A stretch of DNA of 64,000 nucleotides from Pedobacter chitinilyticus (GTDB lineage Bacteria > Bacteroidota > Bacteroidia > Sphingobacteriales > Sphingobacteriaceae). This document shows, in pieces, positions 1-8,618 of this stretch. The notes beneath the pieces are model-generated. The model worked only from the letters and a program-made list of their open reading frames with translations, did no database searches and had not been told where the DNA came from. The translations under genes were made by a program, and so were the position numbers. Positions within the stretch are counted from its first letter, which is position 1. Every line of letters begins with the position of its first letter. The stretch spans positions 475,096 to 539,095 of the forward strand of contig NZ_QMHN01000003.1 in the NCBI RefSeq assembly GCF_003313385.1, written 5' to 3'.

Positions 1-105
1 CCGGTCTTCCGGAGAGTTTTTCCGGTCTGCAAAACAATTTTTCTGGCCAGCAAAGAAACTTTTCCGGTCTTCCAGAGAGTTTTTCCAATCTGCAAAACTG
101 TTGAA
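1..105. repeat. Degenerate 21-bp tandem repeat, about five units
   Basis: Units recur with an exact 21-bp period: CCGGTCT-like heads lie at 1, 22, 43 (CTGGCCA), 64 and 85 (CCAATCT), each followed by a purine-rich stretch and a T run. Because 21 is a multiple of three, both strands stay open. The minus strand reads as a heptapeptide repeat of the type PEKLSGR / PEKFLCW / PEKLFCR; the plus strand is open from base 1 to the TAA at 268-270. The array is cut by the window edge, so total copy number is unknown. Confidence 0.7.
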
Positions 106-270
106 TTGAAAAGGAAACGAACCTTATTGATAGGGTTAGGAAGGAATGAGGTGCAGCGCTTAGCCGTAGTCGTACGCGCTTCCTTAAAAGGTATTTGGCA
201 GGAGTGCTTTTGGATAGGCGAAACAATTAGATGGATAGAAAGAGCGTTCATAGGCGGCGTTGTTTTTTAA
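1..270 (+). other. Open frame without visible start, cut by window edge
   Basis: Frame 1 is open from base 1 to TAA at 268-270 (89 codons) with no ATG near its beginning, so any gene would start before the window. The first 35 codons are the 21-bp repeat. The remainder encodes no family I recognise. It could be the 3' end of a real gene or an intergenic repeat that happens to stay open. I would not annotate it as a confident gene. Confidence 0.2.
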
Positions 271-311
271 GATAGAGTCATTAGATGGAGGTTATCAATA
301 CGTCATCGGCT

Positions 312-920
312 TTATTTTTTCTGTTGGATATAATATTCGAGGCTTTGGTTTGCTGGGATATTTAAACATTTACGTAAATGCAGTCGGTGCATGGCCAGTG
401 TATCTTGATCAATGTTTAAGAAAGTACAGATGTCCTTTTCACTGATTTCAATGTAAATTAAACAGGCAATGTTCACTTCTGTTAATGACAGTTTCTCATG
501 GGAAGCGTTCAACGTATCCTCTAATTGGGGGTACGAACTGAACATCATCTCCCTAAAACGTTGCCATTCTGAGTCTTTAACACTTTTTTCTAAGCTCTCG
601 GCTTTTTTTTCAACCTGGGGTACCTGTGTTTCGGCCAGTGGCGAGGCCTCTTGTGCTTCCTCTCCGTCTGATTCTTCCTTTTCCCTTTGGGATTTACGGT
701 AAAAGAACCACCTTACCACTACGGCAAGTAGCAACAGTGTAGCCAAGGCTTTGGATAGCCACGCAACATCACTGAAATAGGGAAGGCATTTTTCAAAAAC
801 ACTGCCGTTGAAGACAATAAGATCAATCGCCAAAAGGAAATTACTCGATCCTTCAATTTGAAAAATAGTGGTGATAGGGATTGCGCCAGCGAATAGCGGC
901 AGCCATAAGTAGTTTTTCAT
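312..920 (-). CDS. Membrane-anchored LuxR-type HTH protein
   Basis: A 202-residue protein with a hydrophobic N-terminus (about residues 3-20), a clear membrane helix (about 54-74, ending in an aromatic/basic RWFFYRK stop-transfer patch), an acidic low-complexity linker (78-115) and a C-terminal helix-turn-helix of about 60 residues (about 135-195). The C-terminal part follows the pattern of Bacteroidota LuxR-like domains at the end of TPR or two-component-like regulators: an LS-x-E start, a central EISEKDICTFLNID recognition region and HRLHLRKCLNI. There is no sensor domain large enough to bind a ligand. It probably acts as a membrane-tethered transcription factor; its target is unknown. The ATG is the first in frame, and no partner gene is adjacent on the same strand. 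Confidence 0.6.
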   Translation of the reverse strand: MKNYLWLPLFAGAIPITTIFQIEGSSNFLLAIDLIVFNGSVFEKCLPYFSDVAWLSKALATLLLLAVVVRWFFYRKSQREKEESDGEEAQEASPLAETQVPQVEKKAESLEKSVKDSEWQRFREMMFSSYPQLEDTLNASHEKLSLTEVNIACLIYIEISEKDICTFLNIDQDTLAMHRLHLRKCLNIPANQSLEYYIQQKK

Positions 921-1294
921 AAGATGGTAGATAGTTGATGATTAAAGATATAAAAGTTTTTTAATAGCCTGCAAATGTTTGGGTTAATTTTTTTGGAAGA
1001 GGTGCTGGTTTTTTTAAAAAAGGTGATATCCGCATACTTTTTTATTTTCCTGCTTCTCATTTTTATGGCGCAGCTCGGATGACTGTATTTTACATTGATT
1101 TACGCTCTTTCTCAGACCTATCCAGTTCATCCAACTAAGCTTATTGCTAAAACGCAAATATCGACAGACCAAAGTTTTAGACACATTACCATTGGACCAA
1201 AGTATTTTAGCCAGCAAAGAACTTGGAGTGATTTTAACCTAAGAGCTACTGTAAGATAAATAAATGATAATCGAAATAAATAATCTCAAATTTT
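921..1294. other. Intergenic stretch, no gene recognised
   Basis: This AT-rich stretch separates the divergent HTH gene and the Rhs pair and should hold both promoters. A 67-codon minus-strand frame at 1014-1217 has no recognisable features and an atypical residue mix, so I do not call it. I see no convincing terminator or repeat. Confidence 0.5.
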
Positions 1295-4200
1295 ATGAAA
1301 AATTTTCCCCCGCTAAGACTTAAGATATCAAGCATAAATATTAATATCTTATTTTTTTTTAATATATGGTTAATCAATAGTGCTTATTCTCAGCAAAATA
1401 CAAACTCTATAGATAACGAAAAATTCAGAATGTTTTCTTCTCCTAATTCACAATCTCTTGGAGAGTATGGAAAAACATCAGTTAATTTTTTCAATGGATT
1501 GCATCAATTAACCATACCTATTTTTGAAATAAATGAAAATAATCTGTCAATACCAATATCGCTTGATTATAGTTCAGGTGGCAATATAGTGAACGCTAAT
1601 CCTGGCTGGGTGGGATTATCTTGGAACTTAAATGCTGGAGGGATTATTACGAGGCAGAGAAACGGAGAAGCAGATGAATGTACAGGTGGAAGTTACTCAT
1701 GGCCCGTTATGAATGGGGGAATAGAGATGGAAGAACATGCATATTTGGCTTTGGGTAGTGCCGTGGGTAACAATTGGCCTGATATTTCCTATGATTATTA
1801 TTTTTTACCTCTGGATAGAAATCCAGACGAGTTCTTTTTTAATTTTAATGGGATTTCTGGTAGTTTTTACAGAAATGAGCTTGGACAATGGAAAGTAAAG
1901 TCTAAACAAAATATTTATTTAACTGTAAAAGTTGATATAGGAAGTCTTGGAGAATTCTACTCAGTTATTAAGTCGTTTACCTTAATTGATGGGGCTGGAG
2001 TAGAATATGTTTTTGGGGGTGACCAAAGTAGTGTAGAAGTTCCAATTAACACAACCGCACAATCTCAATTCTTGTCGAATTATGGATACTTCAATCATCC
2101 AGCTAGTAGCACGAGTACGGTTTGGGAGGCGTATAAGTTTACGTCTTTCCCAAGTGCATGGTATTTAACCTCCATAAAGAAACCCAACGGTAAATTGATC
2201 TCTTTCTCTTATCAAAAAAGTGGCGTTGCTATCAGCCGATCCTTAGCAGAGACTAATGTGATTTTTGGTGAATATAATCCTCAAACAGAATCCGTTGTAG
2301 AAACAACTTTTTTAAAGAGTATTAATGCAGATAATGTAAAAGTTGAATTCAGTATTTCTAAATCAAAATCTTTATACCATTTCAAGTCAGGCGAGGGGAC
2401 GTTTCTGCCTCAAGAGAGTAATATTAGTTATTACAAGTTAGATAAGATTAATGTTTTTGATGACAAAAATGAAGTATTACGCACCATAAATTTTTCTTAC
2501 ATAGAAAACACAAATACGAGATTAAAACTAAAAGAAATTTCTTTTGGAGCTAGTAATCTTCCAGTAAACAAGTATGAGTTTGAATACAATCCATTGCCTC
2601 TACCAGATTTTTCATCATTTGTCATGCGTTGGCCACCCTCTCCCAAGCCACCAACAGATCATTGGGGCTATTATAATGGAAATACATCTTCAAAAGAACC
2701 GAATTCAATTTACGCTCAAGCAGAGATCCTGACATCTGTTAAATATCCTACAGGAGGAGAAACAAAGTTTTTTTATGAAGCTAATTCATATAGCCAAGTA
2801 GCTAAGCAGTATCCTTTTGTTTTGGAACCTAAAATTGATATAGGGGCGGGGGTGAGAATAAAAAAAATTATAGATTATCCCATATCTGGAGAAAATTATG
2901 TTAGAGAGTACTTTTATGTCAAGAATGGCTTTGTGGAAAATGGGATTTCAAGTGGTGTTTTAAGCGGAATACCAAGATATCATTTTTCGCAACTTTTCCT
3001 CAATGTTCATAGGTACGAGAATCGTGATGTTGTTCAAAATTTTATTGTAAATACACCCAGTAGAACTTTTGGAAGAGATGTTACCTACAGCAGGGTAGTA
3101 GAAAAGACCAAATTGGGATATAAGGTGTTTAATTATTCTAATCATGACAATGGTTTTATGGATGAGCCAGCATTGGAAATTTCAAATCCTAATTATGGTT
3201 TTGGTTCTAACTCTAAATCTCCTAATGCCAATGATATGTTATATCTATATTCTAGCAGAGAACTTTCAAGAGGCAATCTACTTAGTGAAGAGCATTTTAC
3301 AAACGACGTAGTTCCAGCCATAGTTTATGCTAAAGGATATGAGTATAATGAAGATTTAACTCAATTTGTAAAAGCGCAGGGAAATGGCCCCAATGGAGGT
3401 TTAGCCGTAGGAAGGGGTTATAAGAGTACTTTCAAGCATTATACTTACTGCCCGTATATAAAAAAAAGTGTTGAAACAAATTACACAGATAGGGGGCAAA
3501 TAATTATTGAAAATAAGTTTGTTTACGATGACCATAATCAACTTAAAAAGAGCATACAAATCGAGAGCAATGGAAAGACTGCTATTGTGGAATATAAGTA
3601 CCCTTATGACTTTCAGTTCAATATAGGAGGGCTTACCAATATATATGCTAAAATGACAATGCTTAATATGGTTGCGCTACCCATCGAAATTACCAAAAGT
3701 GTATTAGACCAGATAACAAATTCTGAAAAGATAATAGAAAGCAAATTATATACGTATAAGTTGGTAAACAGTTCTATCGCTCGTGAGGCAGAATATGCCT
3801 GGCACATCAATGGTAGCAAAGTATCTACGACAATTAATCCCTCAGGAATTACCTTTGATCCAGGATATCAGAAAAGGATTGAGTATAAGAAATATGATGC
3901 TTGGAATAATATTCTTCAGACACAGAATAATCAAGTTGGTGTCGATGAATCATATATATGGGGTTATAGAAGTCAGCATCCCATAGCCAAGGCAAGTAAT
4001 TGTAGTGTAGAAGAATTTGCGTTTGCAAACTTTGAAAATTATTTAGAACACATGCCGTCTTCAACCAGCCACTGGAAAGGGCCTACAAATTCGCCCCAAA
4101 TTTTATTTTCTTGGCTTACAAATGATGGTTTTACTGGCAAAAAGAGTTTTTATGGGCCTCGTATATTTAGCAAAACTGTTCCACAAAATGATTATCGATT

Positions 4201-4537
4201 GTCTTTTTGGCAAAAGGGAGTTGGTAGCCTTAAAATAAATGGTGTAAATCATTCTTTTAGTAATGCTGACTGGAAATATACAGAAATACTTTTGTCTTCT
4301 ATTACAGGCGTTGCTATCGAAAATCCAAATGCTTTGTTAATAGATGATCTTTGCCTTGCAAGACCCAACGCCCAAATTACCGCCTATACCTATAAACCTT
4401 TGGTTGGTATGACCAGTATGACAGATGCCAAAGGCATGACGATTTATTATGAATACGACAGCTTCGGTCGGCTGAAGCTGGAAAAGGACCAGTACGGAAA
4501 TATTATCAAGAATTACAGCTACCACTATAAACCTTAA
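1295..4537 (+). CDS. Rhs/YD-repeat protein, N-terminal half of a split Rhs system
   Basis: A 1080-residue exported protein: a long signal peptide ends near residue 32 (SAYSQ). Residues about 50-115 carry the Rhs/SpvB-like opening (phrases such as VNFFNGLHQLTIPIFE and GWVGLSWNLNAGG). A long beta-rich body follows, and the C-terminus is of YD-repeat type (YYEYDSFGRLKLEKDQYGN). It stops six bases before the next gene, which continues the Rhs architecture with the DUF6443-like start and the Rhs core, so the two products probably form one shell. No toxin domain is present here. Base composition is AT-rich until about 4330 and then becomes GC-richer for the last 60 or so codons, matching the next gene. 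I infer a recombination boundary inside this gene. The exact role is unproven. Confidence 0.75.
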   Translation: MKNFPPLRLKISSININILFFFNIWLINSAYSQQNTNSIDNEKFRMFSSPNSQSLGEYGKTSVNFFNGLHQLTIPIFEINENNLSIPISLDYSSGGNIVNANPGWVGLSWNLNAGGIITRQRNGEADECTGGSYSWPVMNGGIEMEEHAYLALGSAVGNNWPDISYDYYFLPLDRNPDEFFFNFNGISGSFYRNELGQWKVKSKQNIYLTVKVDIGSLGEFYSVIKSFTLIDGAGVEYVFGGDQSSVEVPINTTAQSQFLSNYGYFNHPASSTSTVWEAYKFTSFPSAWYLTSIKKPNGKLISFSYQKSGVAISRSLAETNVIFGEYNPQTESVVETTFLKSINADNVKVEFSISKSKSLYHFKSGEGTFLPQESNISYYKLDKINVFDDKNEVLRTINFSYIENTNTRLKLKEISFGASNLPVNKYEFEYNPLPLPDFSSFVMRWPPSPKPPTDHWGYYNGNTSSKEPNSIYAQAEILTSVKYPTGGETKFFYEANSYSQVAKQYPFVLEPKIDIGAGVRIKKIIDYPISGENYVREYFYVKNGFVENGISSGVLSGIPRYHFSQLFLNVHRYENRDVVQNFIVNTPSRTFGRDVTYSRVVEKTKLGYKVFNYSNHDNGFMDEPALEISNPNYGFGSNSKSPNANDMLYLYSSRELSRGNLLSEEHFTNDVVPAIVYAKGYEYNEDLTQFVKAQGNGPNGGLAVGRGYKSTFKHYTYCPYIKKSVETNYTDRGQIIIENKFVYDDHNQLKKSIQIESNGKTAIVEYKYPYDFQFNIGGLTNIYAKMTMLNMVALPIEITKSVLDQITNSEKIIESKLYTYKLVNSSIAREAEYAWHINGSKVSTTINPSGITFDPGYQKRIEYKKYDAWNNILQTQNNQVGVDESYIWGYRSQHPIAKASNCSVEEFAFANFENYLEHMPSSTSHWKGPTNSPQILFSWLTNDGFTGKKSFYGPRIFSKTVPQNDYRLSFWQKGVGSLKINGVNHSFSNADWKYTEILLSSITGVAIENPNALLIDDLCLARPNAQITAYTYKPLVGMTSMTDAKGMTIYYEYDSFGRLKLEKDQYGNIIKNYSYHYKP

Positions 4538-4543
4538 TCTTCT

Positions 4544-7500
4544 ATGAAAACCAGATTGACATTCTTGGTCGTTATGCTGGGTCTTACCGTGGCCCAGGCC
4601 CAGCAGCACAAGACCTATTCGGTATACAATAACCAGACAGAACTTAGTGCCAGCGGCAGCATAACCCTGTTGCCCAATTTCCATGCACCCTCTGGCAGCA
4701 ACCTGGGGATCTTTATCCAGGGCGACTGCGGGCCGCTTTTAAGCACACCCAGCAGCAACCAAAACTATATCCTTACCCGTATCTTTAAGGTAGCAGGGGT
4801 AAACGCACAAAATTTGAATGATGCCCGCACTTTGTGTCAGGAGAACCAAACCATTCAATATTTTGATGGCCTTGGCCGTCCGTTGCAGACGGTACAGGTC
4901 GGAGCCAGCCCCAGTTATCAGGATATTGTGACACCCGTGGCCTACGATGCCTTGGGCAGGGAGGCGGTAAAGTACCAGCCCTATACGGCAACAGGTACCA
5001 ATGGCAGCTACAGGCCAACGGGCATTGCCGACCAGCTGGCCTTTTATATGGGACAGGCGAGTACTTCCAGTATCAGGCAGACCAGCAACCCCTACGGTAT
5101 TACGGTGTTCGAGCCCAGCCCGCTGAACCGAGTGGAGCGCCAGGGCTTCCCAGGCGATGCCTGGCAGCCAAGCAATGTATCCACGGAACATACGGCAAGA
5201 TTGGCCTATGGCACCAACAACAGTGATGTGAATTACGGTACTACGGGCTTTGCCGTAAGGTTGTTCGATGCAGTTGCGGTAACCAACCCAGGACAGGAGC
5301 ACCAGCGTACGCTTTCCAGTAGTGGCCACTATGGAGCGGGGCAATTGTACCTTACCATCAGCAAGGATGAGAACTGGCAGGGCAGCGATGGTAAAAAGGG
5401 AACCGTAGAGGAGTACAAGGACAAGGAGGGACGTGTGGTGCTCAAGCGGATATTCAGCGAAAAGATGGGCAATATTGAGGTGCTGAGCACTTACTACGTG
5501 TACGATGACTTTGGCAGCCTCAGTTTCGTATTGCCTCCAGGGGCCAATCCCGATGCGGGCGTTCCAGACGCAACGACTTTAGAGCAATTTTGCTACCAGT
5601 ACCGCTACGACGGTAGGGGCAGACTGATTGAGAAGAGACTGCCAGGCAAGGGCTGGGAATGGATGGTGTACAACAAGCTGGACCAATTAGTGCTTACCCA
5701 GGATGCCCTTCAACGTATTGCTGGCCAATGGCTGTTCACCAAGTACGATGCCCTAGGCCGCAATGTGATGACGGGGATCTATAACAGCATGGCGAACCGA
5801 CAAGACGTACAGGCAGCCGTTGATGCACATGCCATATTGTGGGAAGAACGAGACAATGGCAATAGCAGCGGTATGCATACGGGCTATGGTAACCAAGCGT
5901 TCCCCACAGCCAATGTGAACTATTACCATACCATCAGCTACTACGACGACTACGATTTTCATAACAATGCCTTTGGCCAGCCCAACGGTACTACGCAGGT
6001 AAGCTCGACGAGGACCAAAGGTTTGCTAATTGGAACTAGGACCACGGTGCTGGGTACAGGTAACATGCTGCTCACGGTAAACTACTATGACGATTACGGA
6101 CGTATTATCCAGACCAAGAGCGAACACCACATGAACAATGGTACCGATGTGGTGGATATGACGTATAACTTTGATGGCAGTATCAAAAATACTACCCGCG
6201 CCCATAACAAGGGCACCAGTATCACGACCATCGCCTCGGCCTATACCTACGACCATATGGGCAGGAAGAAGACCACGAGCCAGAGCATCAATGGTGCGGC
6301 ACCGACCATCTTATCGGAAATGCAGTATGACGAGATTGGCCAGTTGAGCATAAAGAAACTGGCTAACGGCTTGCAGAAGAATGAATATACCTACAACGAG
6401 CGTGGCTGGCTGACAAGCAGCAGCAGCCCACAGTTCAGTATCAATTTGAAGTACAACGATGGCGCCCATCAACAGTTCAACGGTAACATCTCGGGTCAGA
6501 TTTATACCAATAACGGCAGCAATACGTTCACCTACCAGTACGATAAGCTGAACAGGCTGATCAATGGAACGGCATCGGGCATGACCGAATTGCTGGATTA
6601 TGACCTGATGGGGAACATCAAGAGCCTTAACCGTGACGGCACGGGAGCCAAGGTGTATAATTATACAGACGGCAACCGTCTGGAGAGCATCACGGGACTC
6701 ACGGCCAGTTATGCTTATGATGCCAATGGCAATGCCACTACCGATGGCCGCAATGGGGTAACCCTTACCTACAACCATTTGAGCCTGCCCGTAACGGCCA
6801 GCAAGAGCGGTTTGAATCTCAGCTATACCTACGATGCTACGGGAGCAAAACTAAGGAAGGTGTCCACCACAGGAACGACCACTACTACTGATTATGTGGA
6901 CGGGATCCAGTACACCAATAACACCATCGATTTTATCCAAACGGAAGAAGGTATTGCCAGAAAAAGTGGGAGCTCTTATGTCTATGAATATAATTTAACC
7001 GATCACCTGGGCAACGTAAGGGCAACCTTTAAGGTGAACGGAAGCACTATTGAGGTATTACAGCGTGATAACTATTATGCTTTTGGGATGAGAAAATCAG
7101 CACTGAACGATATCGGTGCAGTTTCGCTACAGAATAAGTACCTTTACAATGGCAAGGAGTTGCAGGAGGAGCTGGAACAATATGATTACGGGGCAAGGTT
7201 CTATGATCCTGTGATTGGAAGATGGAATGTGGTAGATCCGTTGGCTGAGAAAGACAGGAAGACAAATCCGTATGCTTACGCTTTCAATAATCCGATAAAT
7301 GTTATTGACCCTGACGGGAAGGAAGGGCAGTGGATTCCTAGTATTGTTAATGGAAAACTGACTGCGATTGCGGAAAAGGGAGATAATGCCCAAACTTTGC
7401 AAAAATTCATAGGTGTTTCTCAAAAGCAAGCAGATGCGGAGTTTAAGAATATGAAAGGAGGAAAAATAACCCTTTCAGATAATATTCCTGGAGTCGCTGC

Positions 7501-7921
7501 TATAAATGGAGCAATTTTGGATACAAAAAGTAATCCAGAAAATTATGCTAGTAATATATTTGAGGCTATCCTTAGAACTCCAGAAAATTATAACTGTTTT
7601 GAATCTGCTTTAGCAATATCAAATGGAGAAACGCCAATTTTTGATAAAAGAATTGATGGTGATAGGTTTGATGCTACTGTTGAGGGTGTAAATTTTAAAG
7701 ATGTGACTGGACAAGTAAGTAATTATAAGTTTGGTAAAACAATAGTGGCATTTGCTGACTCACAAAATCAACATGCGGCAACATATTTGGGGACTTCTAA
7801 AGATGGTACTCAATATACTTGGAGTAAAGATGGCTCTAAATATCTTCCAGCGGTAAAAAAAGTAGAGATATTAAAGGATGATTATGGAAAAAATGTTAAA
7901 TATTATAATAATAAACACTAA
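4544..7921 (+). CDS. Rhs repeat-associated core protein with C-terminal papain-like toxin candidate
   Basis: A 1125-residue exported protein. Signal peptide is residues 1-20 (ending AQAQ). A DUF6443-like region (about 65-150, QYFDGLGRPLQTVQVG) starts the mature body, followed by YD repeats (YDALGR, YDDYGRIIQTKSE, YDKLNRLING). The Rhs core lies at about 815-925: DHLGNVRATF, YYAFGMRKS, YDYGARFYDPVIGRWN, NPYAYAFNNPINVIDPDG. After this hallmark the last 200 residues form a unique tip with Cys1018 in YNCFESAL and His1077 in QHAATYLG, followed by a YTWSKDG strand. This order resembles NlpC/P60 or papain-fold toxins. The DNA of the tip is much more AT-rich than the core, as expected for exchanged toxin cassettes. 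The catalytic assignment is inference; the Rhs core is clear. Confidence 0.8.
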   Translation: MKTRLTFLVVMLGLTVAQAQQHKTYSVYNNQTELSASGSITLLPNFHAPSGSNLGIFIQGDCGPLLSTPSSNQNYILTRIFKVAGVNAQNLNDARTLCQENQTIQYFDGLGRPLQTVQVGASPSYQDIVTPVAYDALGREAVKYQPYTATGTNGSYRPTGIADQLAFYMGQASTSSIRQTSNPYGITVFEPSPLNRVERQGFPGDAWQPSNVSTEHTARLAYGTNNSDVNYGTTGFAVRLFDAVAVTNPGQEHQRTLSSSGHYGAGQLYLTISKDENWQGSDGKKGTVEEYKDKEGRVVLKRIFSEKMGNIEVLSTYYVYDDFGSLSFVLPPGANPDAGVPDATTLEQFCYQYRYDGRGRLIEKRLPGKGWEWMVYNKLDQLVLTQDALQRIAGQWLFTKYDALGRNVMTGIYNSMANRQDVQAAVDAHAILWEERDNGNSSGMHTGYGNQAFPTANVNYYHTISYYDDYDFHNNAFGQPNGTTQVSSTRTKGLLIGTRTTVLGTGNMLLTVNYYDDYGRIIQTKSEHHMNNGTDVVDMTYNFDGSIKNTTRAHNKGTSITTIASAYTYDHMGRKKTTSQSINGAAPTILSEMQYDEIGQLSIKKLANGLQKNEYTYNERGWLTSSSSPQFSINLKYNDGAHQQFNGNISGQIYTNNGSNTFTYQYDKLNRLINGTASGMTELLDYDLMGNIKSLNRDGTGAKVYNYTDGNRLESITGLTASYAYDANGNATTDGRNGVTLTYNHLSLPVTASKSGLNLSYTYDATGAKLRKVSTTGTTTTTDYVDGIQYTNNTIDFIQTEEGIARKSGSSYVYEYNLTDHLGNVRATFKVNGSTIEVLQRDNYYAFGMRKSALNDIGAVSLQNKYLYNGKELQEELEQYDYGARFYDPVIGRWNVVDPLAEKDRKTNPYAYAFNNPINVIDPDGKEGQWIPSIVNGKLTAIAEKGDNAQTLQKFIGVSQKQADAEFKNMKGGKITLSDNIPGVAAINGAILDTKSNPENYASNIFEAILRTPENYNCFESALAISNGETPIFDKRIDGDRFDATVEGVNFKDVTGQVSNYKFGKTIVAFADSQNQHAATYLGTSKDGTQYTWSKDGSKYLPAVKKVEILKDDYGKNVKYYNNKH

Positions 7922-7926
7922 GATAA

Positions 7927-8319
7927 ATGAAATTAATTAAATGGTTGATAATGGTTCTTCTGTGTGGAATTACTGTTTGTGAACTTTATTTTATTGCCAA
8001 TGGACAACTTTCATTTAAAAGAAGTCATTTATTTGCTCTAGTGTTGCTAAATATTCTTATAAGCTTTAACAATAAATACTCATGGTTGTTTTTATTGCTT
8101 TTTTGTTTGTTTGGTATAATTAATATTGTTGTATATGGAACTTACTCAAGCAATGGCACAATGATGGAATTTACAAATACAATAAATTATCATATGTTTA
8201 TGGGTAGCACAAGTTCAGTCCTTTATAGGTTTATTTCAATTTTTCCATTGATTTTTTATATGATTTTGTTTGTTGCACTTTTTCTTAAGCCCGTTAGAAG
8301 ATATTACAATTTAGAATGA
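7927..8319 (+). CDS. Small polytopic membrane protein, candidate immunity to the Rhs tip
   Basis: A 130-residue protein with about four membrane helices (roughly 5-25, 33-52, 55-75 and 100-123) and a short basic C-terminus. It begins five bases after the Rhs stop and shares the AT-rich composition of the toxin tip, so tip and gene probably moved together. In polymorphic toxin loci the gene directly after the tip is normally the cognate immunity gene. A membrane immunity protein would suit a toxin acting in the periplasm or on membrane or cell-wall substrates. I do not recognise a named immunity family, so the role rests on position alone. Confidence 0.55.
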   Translation: MKLIKWLIMVLLCGITVCELYFIANGQLSFKRSHLFALVLLNILISFNNKYSWLFLLLFCLFGIINIVVYGTYSSNGTMMEFTNTINYHMFMGSTSSVLYRFISIFPLIFYMILFVALFLKPVRRYYNLE

Positions 8320-8443
8320 AAACTTTAGATAAGTTATTTTTTTGTTTAGTTGCTTTCCCCCTTTTGGCGCAAGTCTTGTGTGGTGGGATTTAGTATAGAC
8401 TGACTTGTGCCTATTAGCAATTACTTTAATAGGAATTTTATAG
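8316..8443 (+). pseudogene. Decayed small membrane-protein gene after the immunity candidate
   Basis: An ATG at 8316 overlaps the preceding stop (ATGA) and opens a signal-like peptide, MKTLDKLFFCLVAFPLLAQ, that ends at TAG 8391-8393 after 25 codons. Hydrophobic coding-like sequence seems to continue in another frame (DLCLLAITLIGIL) to a stop at 8441-8443. The tight overlap and the interrupted hydrophobic pattern suggest a second small membrane gene broken by frameshifts. It could also be chance. Confidence 0.3.
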
Positions 8444-8475
8444 AATCTAATGTAGAGGAGAGAATGTCTTGTCCT

Positions 8476-8510
8476 AAAATAGGTTTACTCAATTGTAAGC
8501 CTATTTTTTT
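8476..8510 (+). terminator. Rho-independent terminator after the Rhs locus
   Basis: A 13-bp stem (8476-8488 with 8495-8507, one G-T pair), loop TCAATT and a T run ending at 8510. It closes the Rhs/immunity transcription unit ahead of holB. Confidence 0.75.
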
Positions 8511-8618
8511 AGGCTAAGATAATCCTCTGCGAGCTAAATAGGAATGGAAACGGGCCATCATGACCTCATGAACGAATAAACCTAGGCAAATCTCAAATCT
8601 ATTTGTTATTTTGCACCA

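Noticed and set aside
1..105. 21-bp repeats as CRISPR or integron sites
   Set aside because: The period is too short, units are adjacent without spacers, and no cas or integrase gene is visible.
1014..1217. 67-codon minus-strand frame before the Rhs pair
   Set aside because: No signal, membrane segment or family motif; composition unlike the neighbouring genes.
4739..5344. 201-codon minus-strand open frame across the second Rhs gene
   Set aside because: It is antisense to a well-supported Rhs gene, has no family features, and arises from the GC-rich YD-repeat coding pattern.
6311..6778. 155-codon minus-strand frame in the Rhs core
   Set aside because: Antisense to clear YD repeats, with an abnormal Val/Ile-rich composition and no domain.
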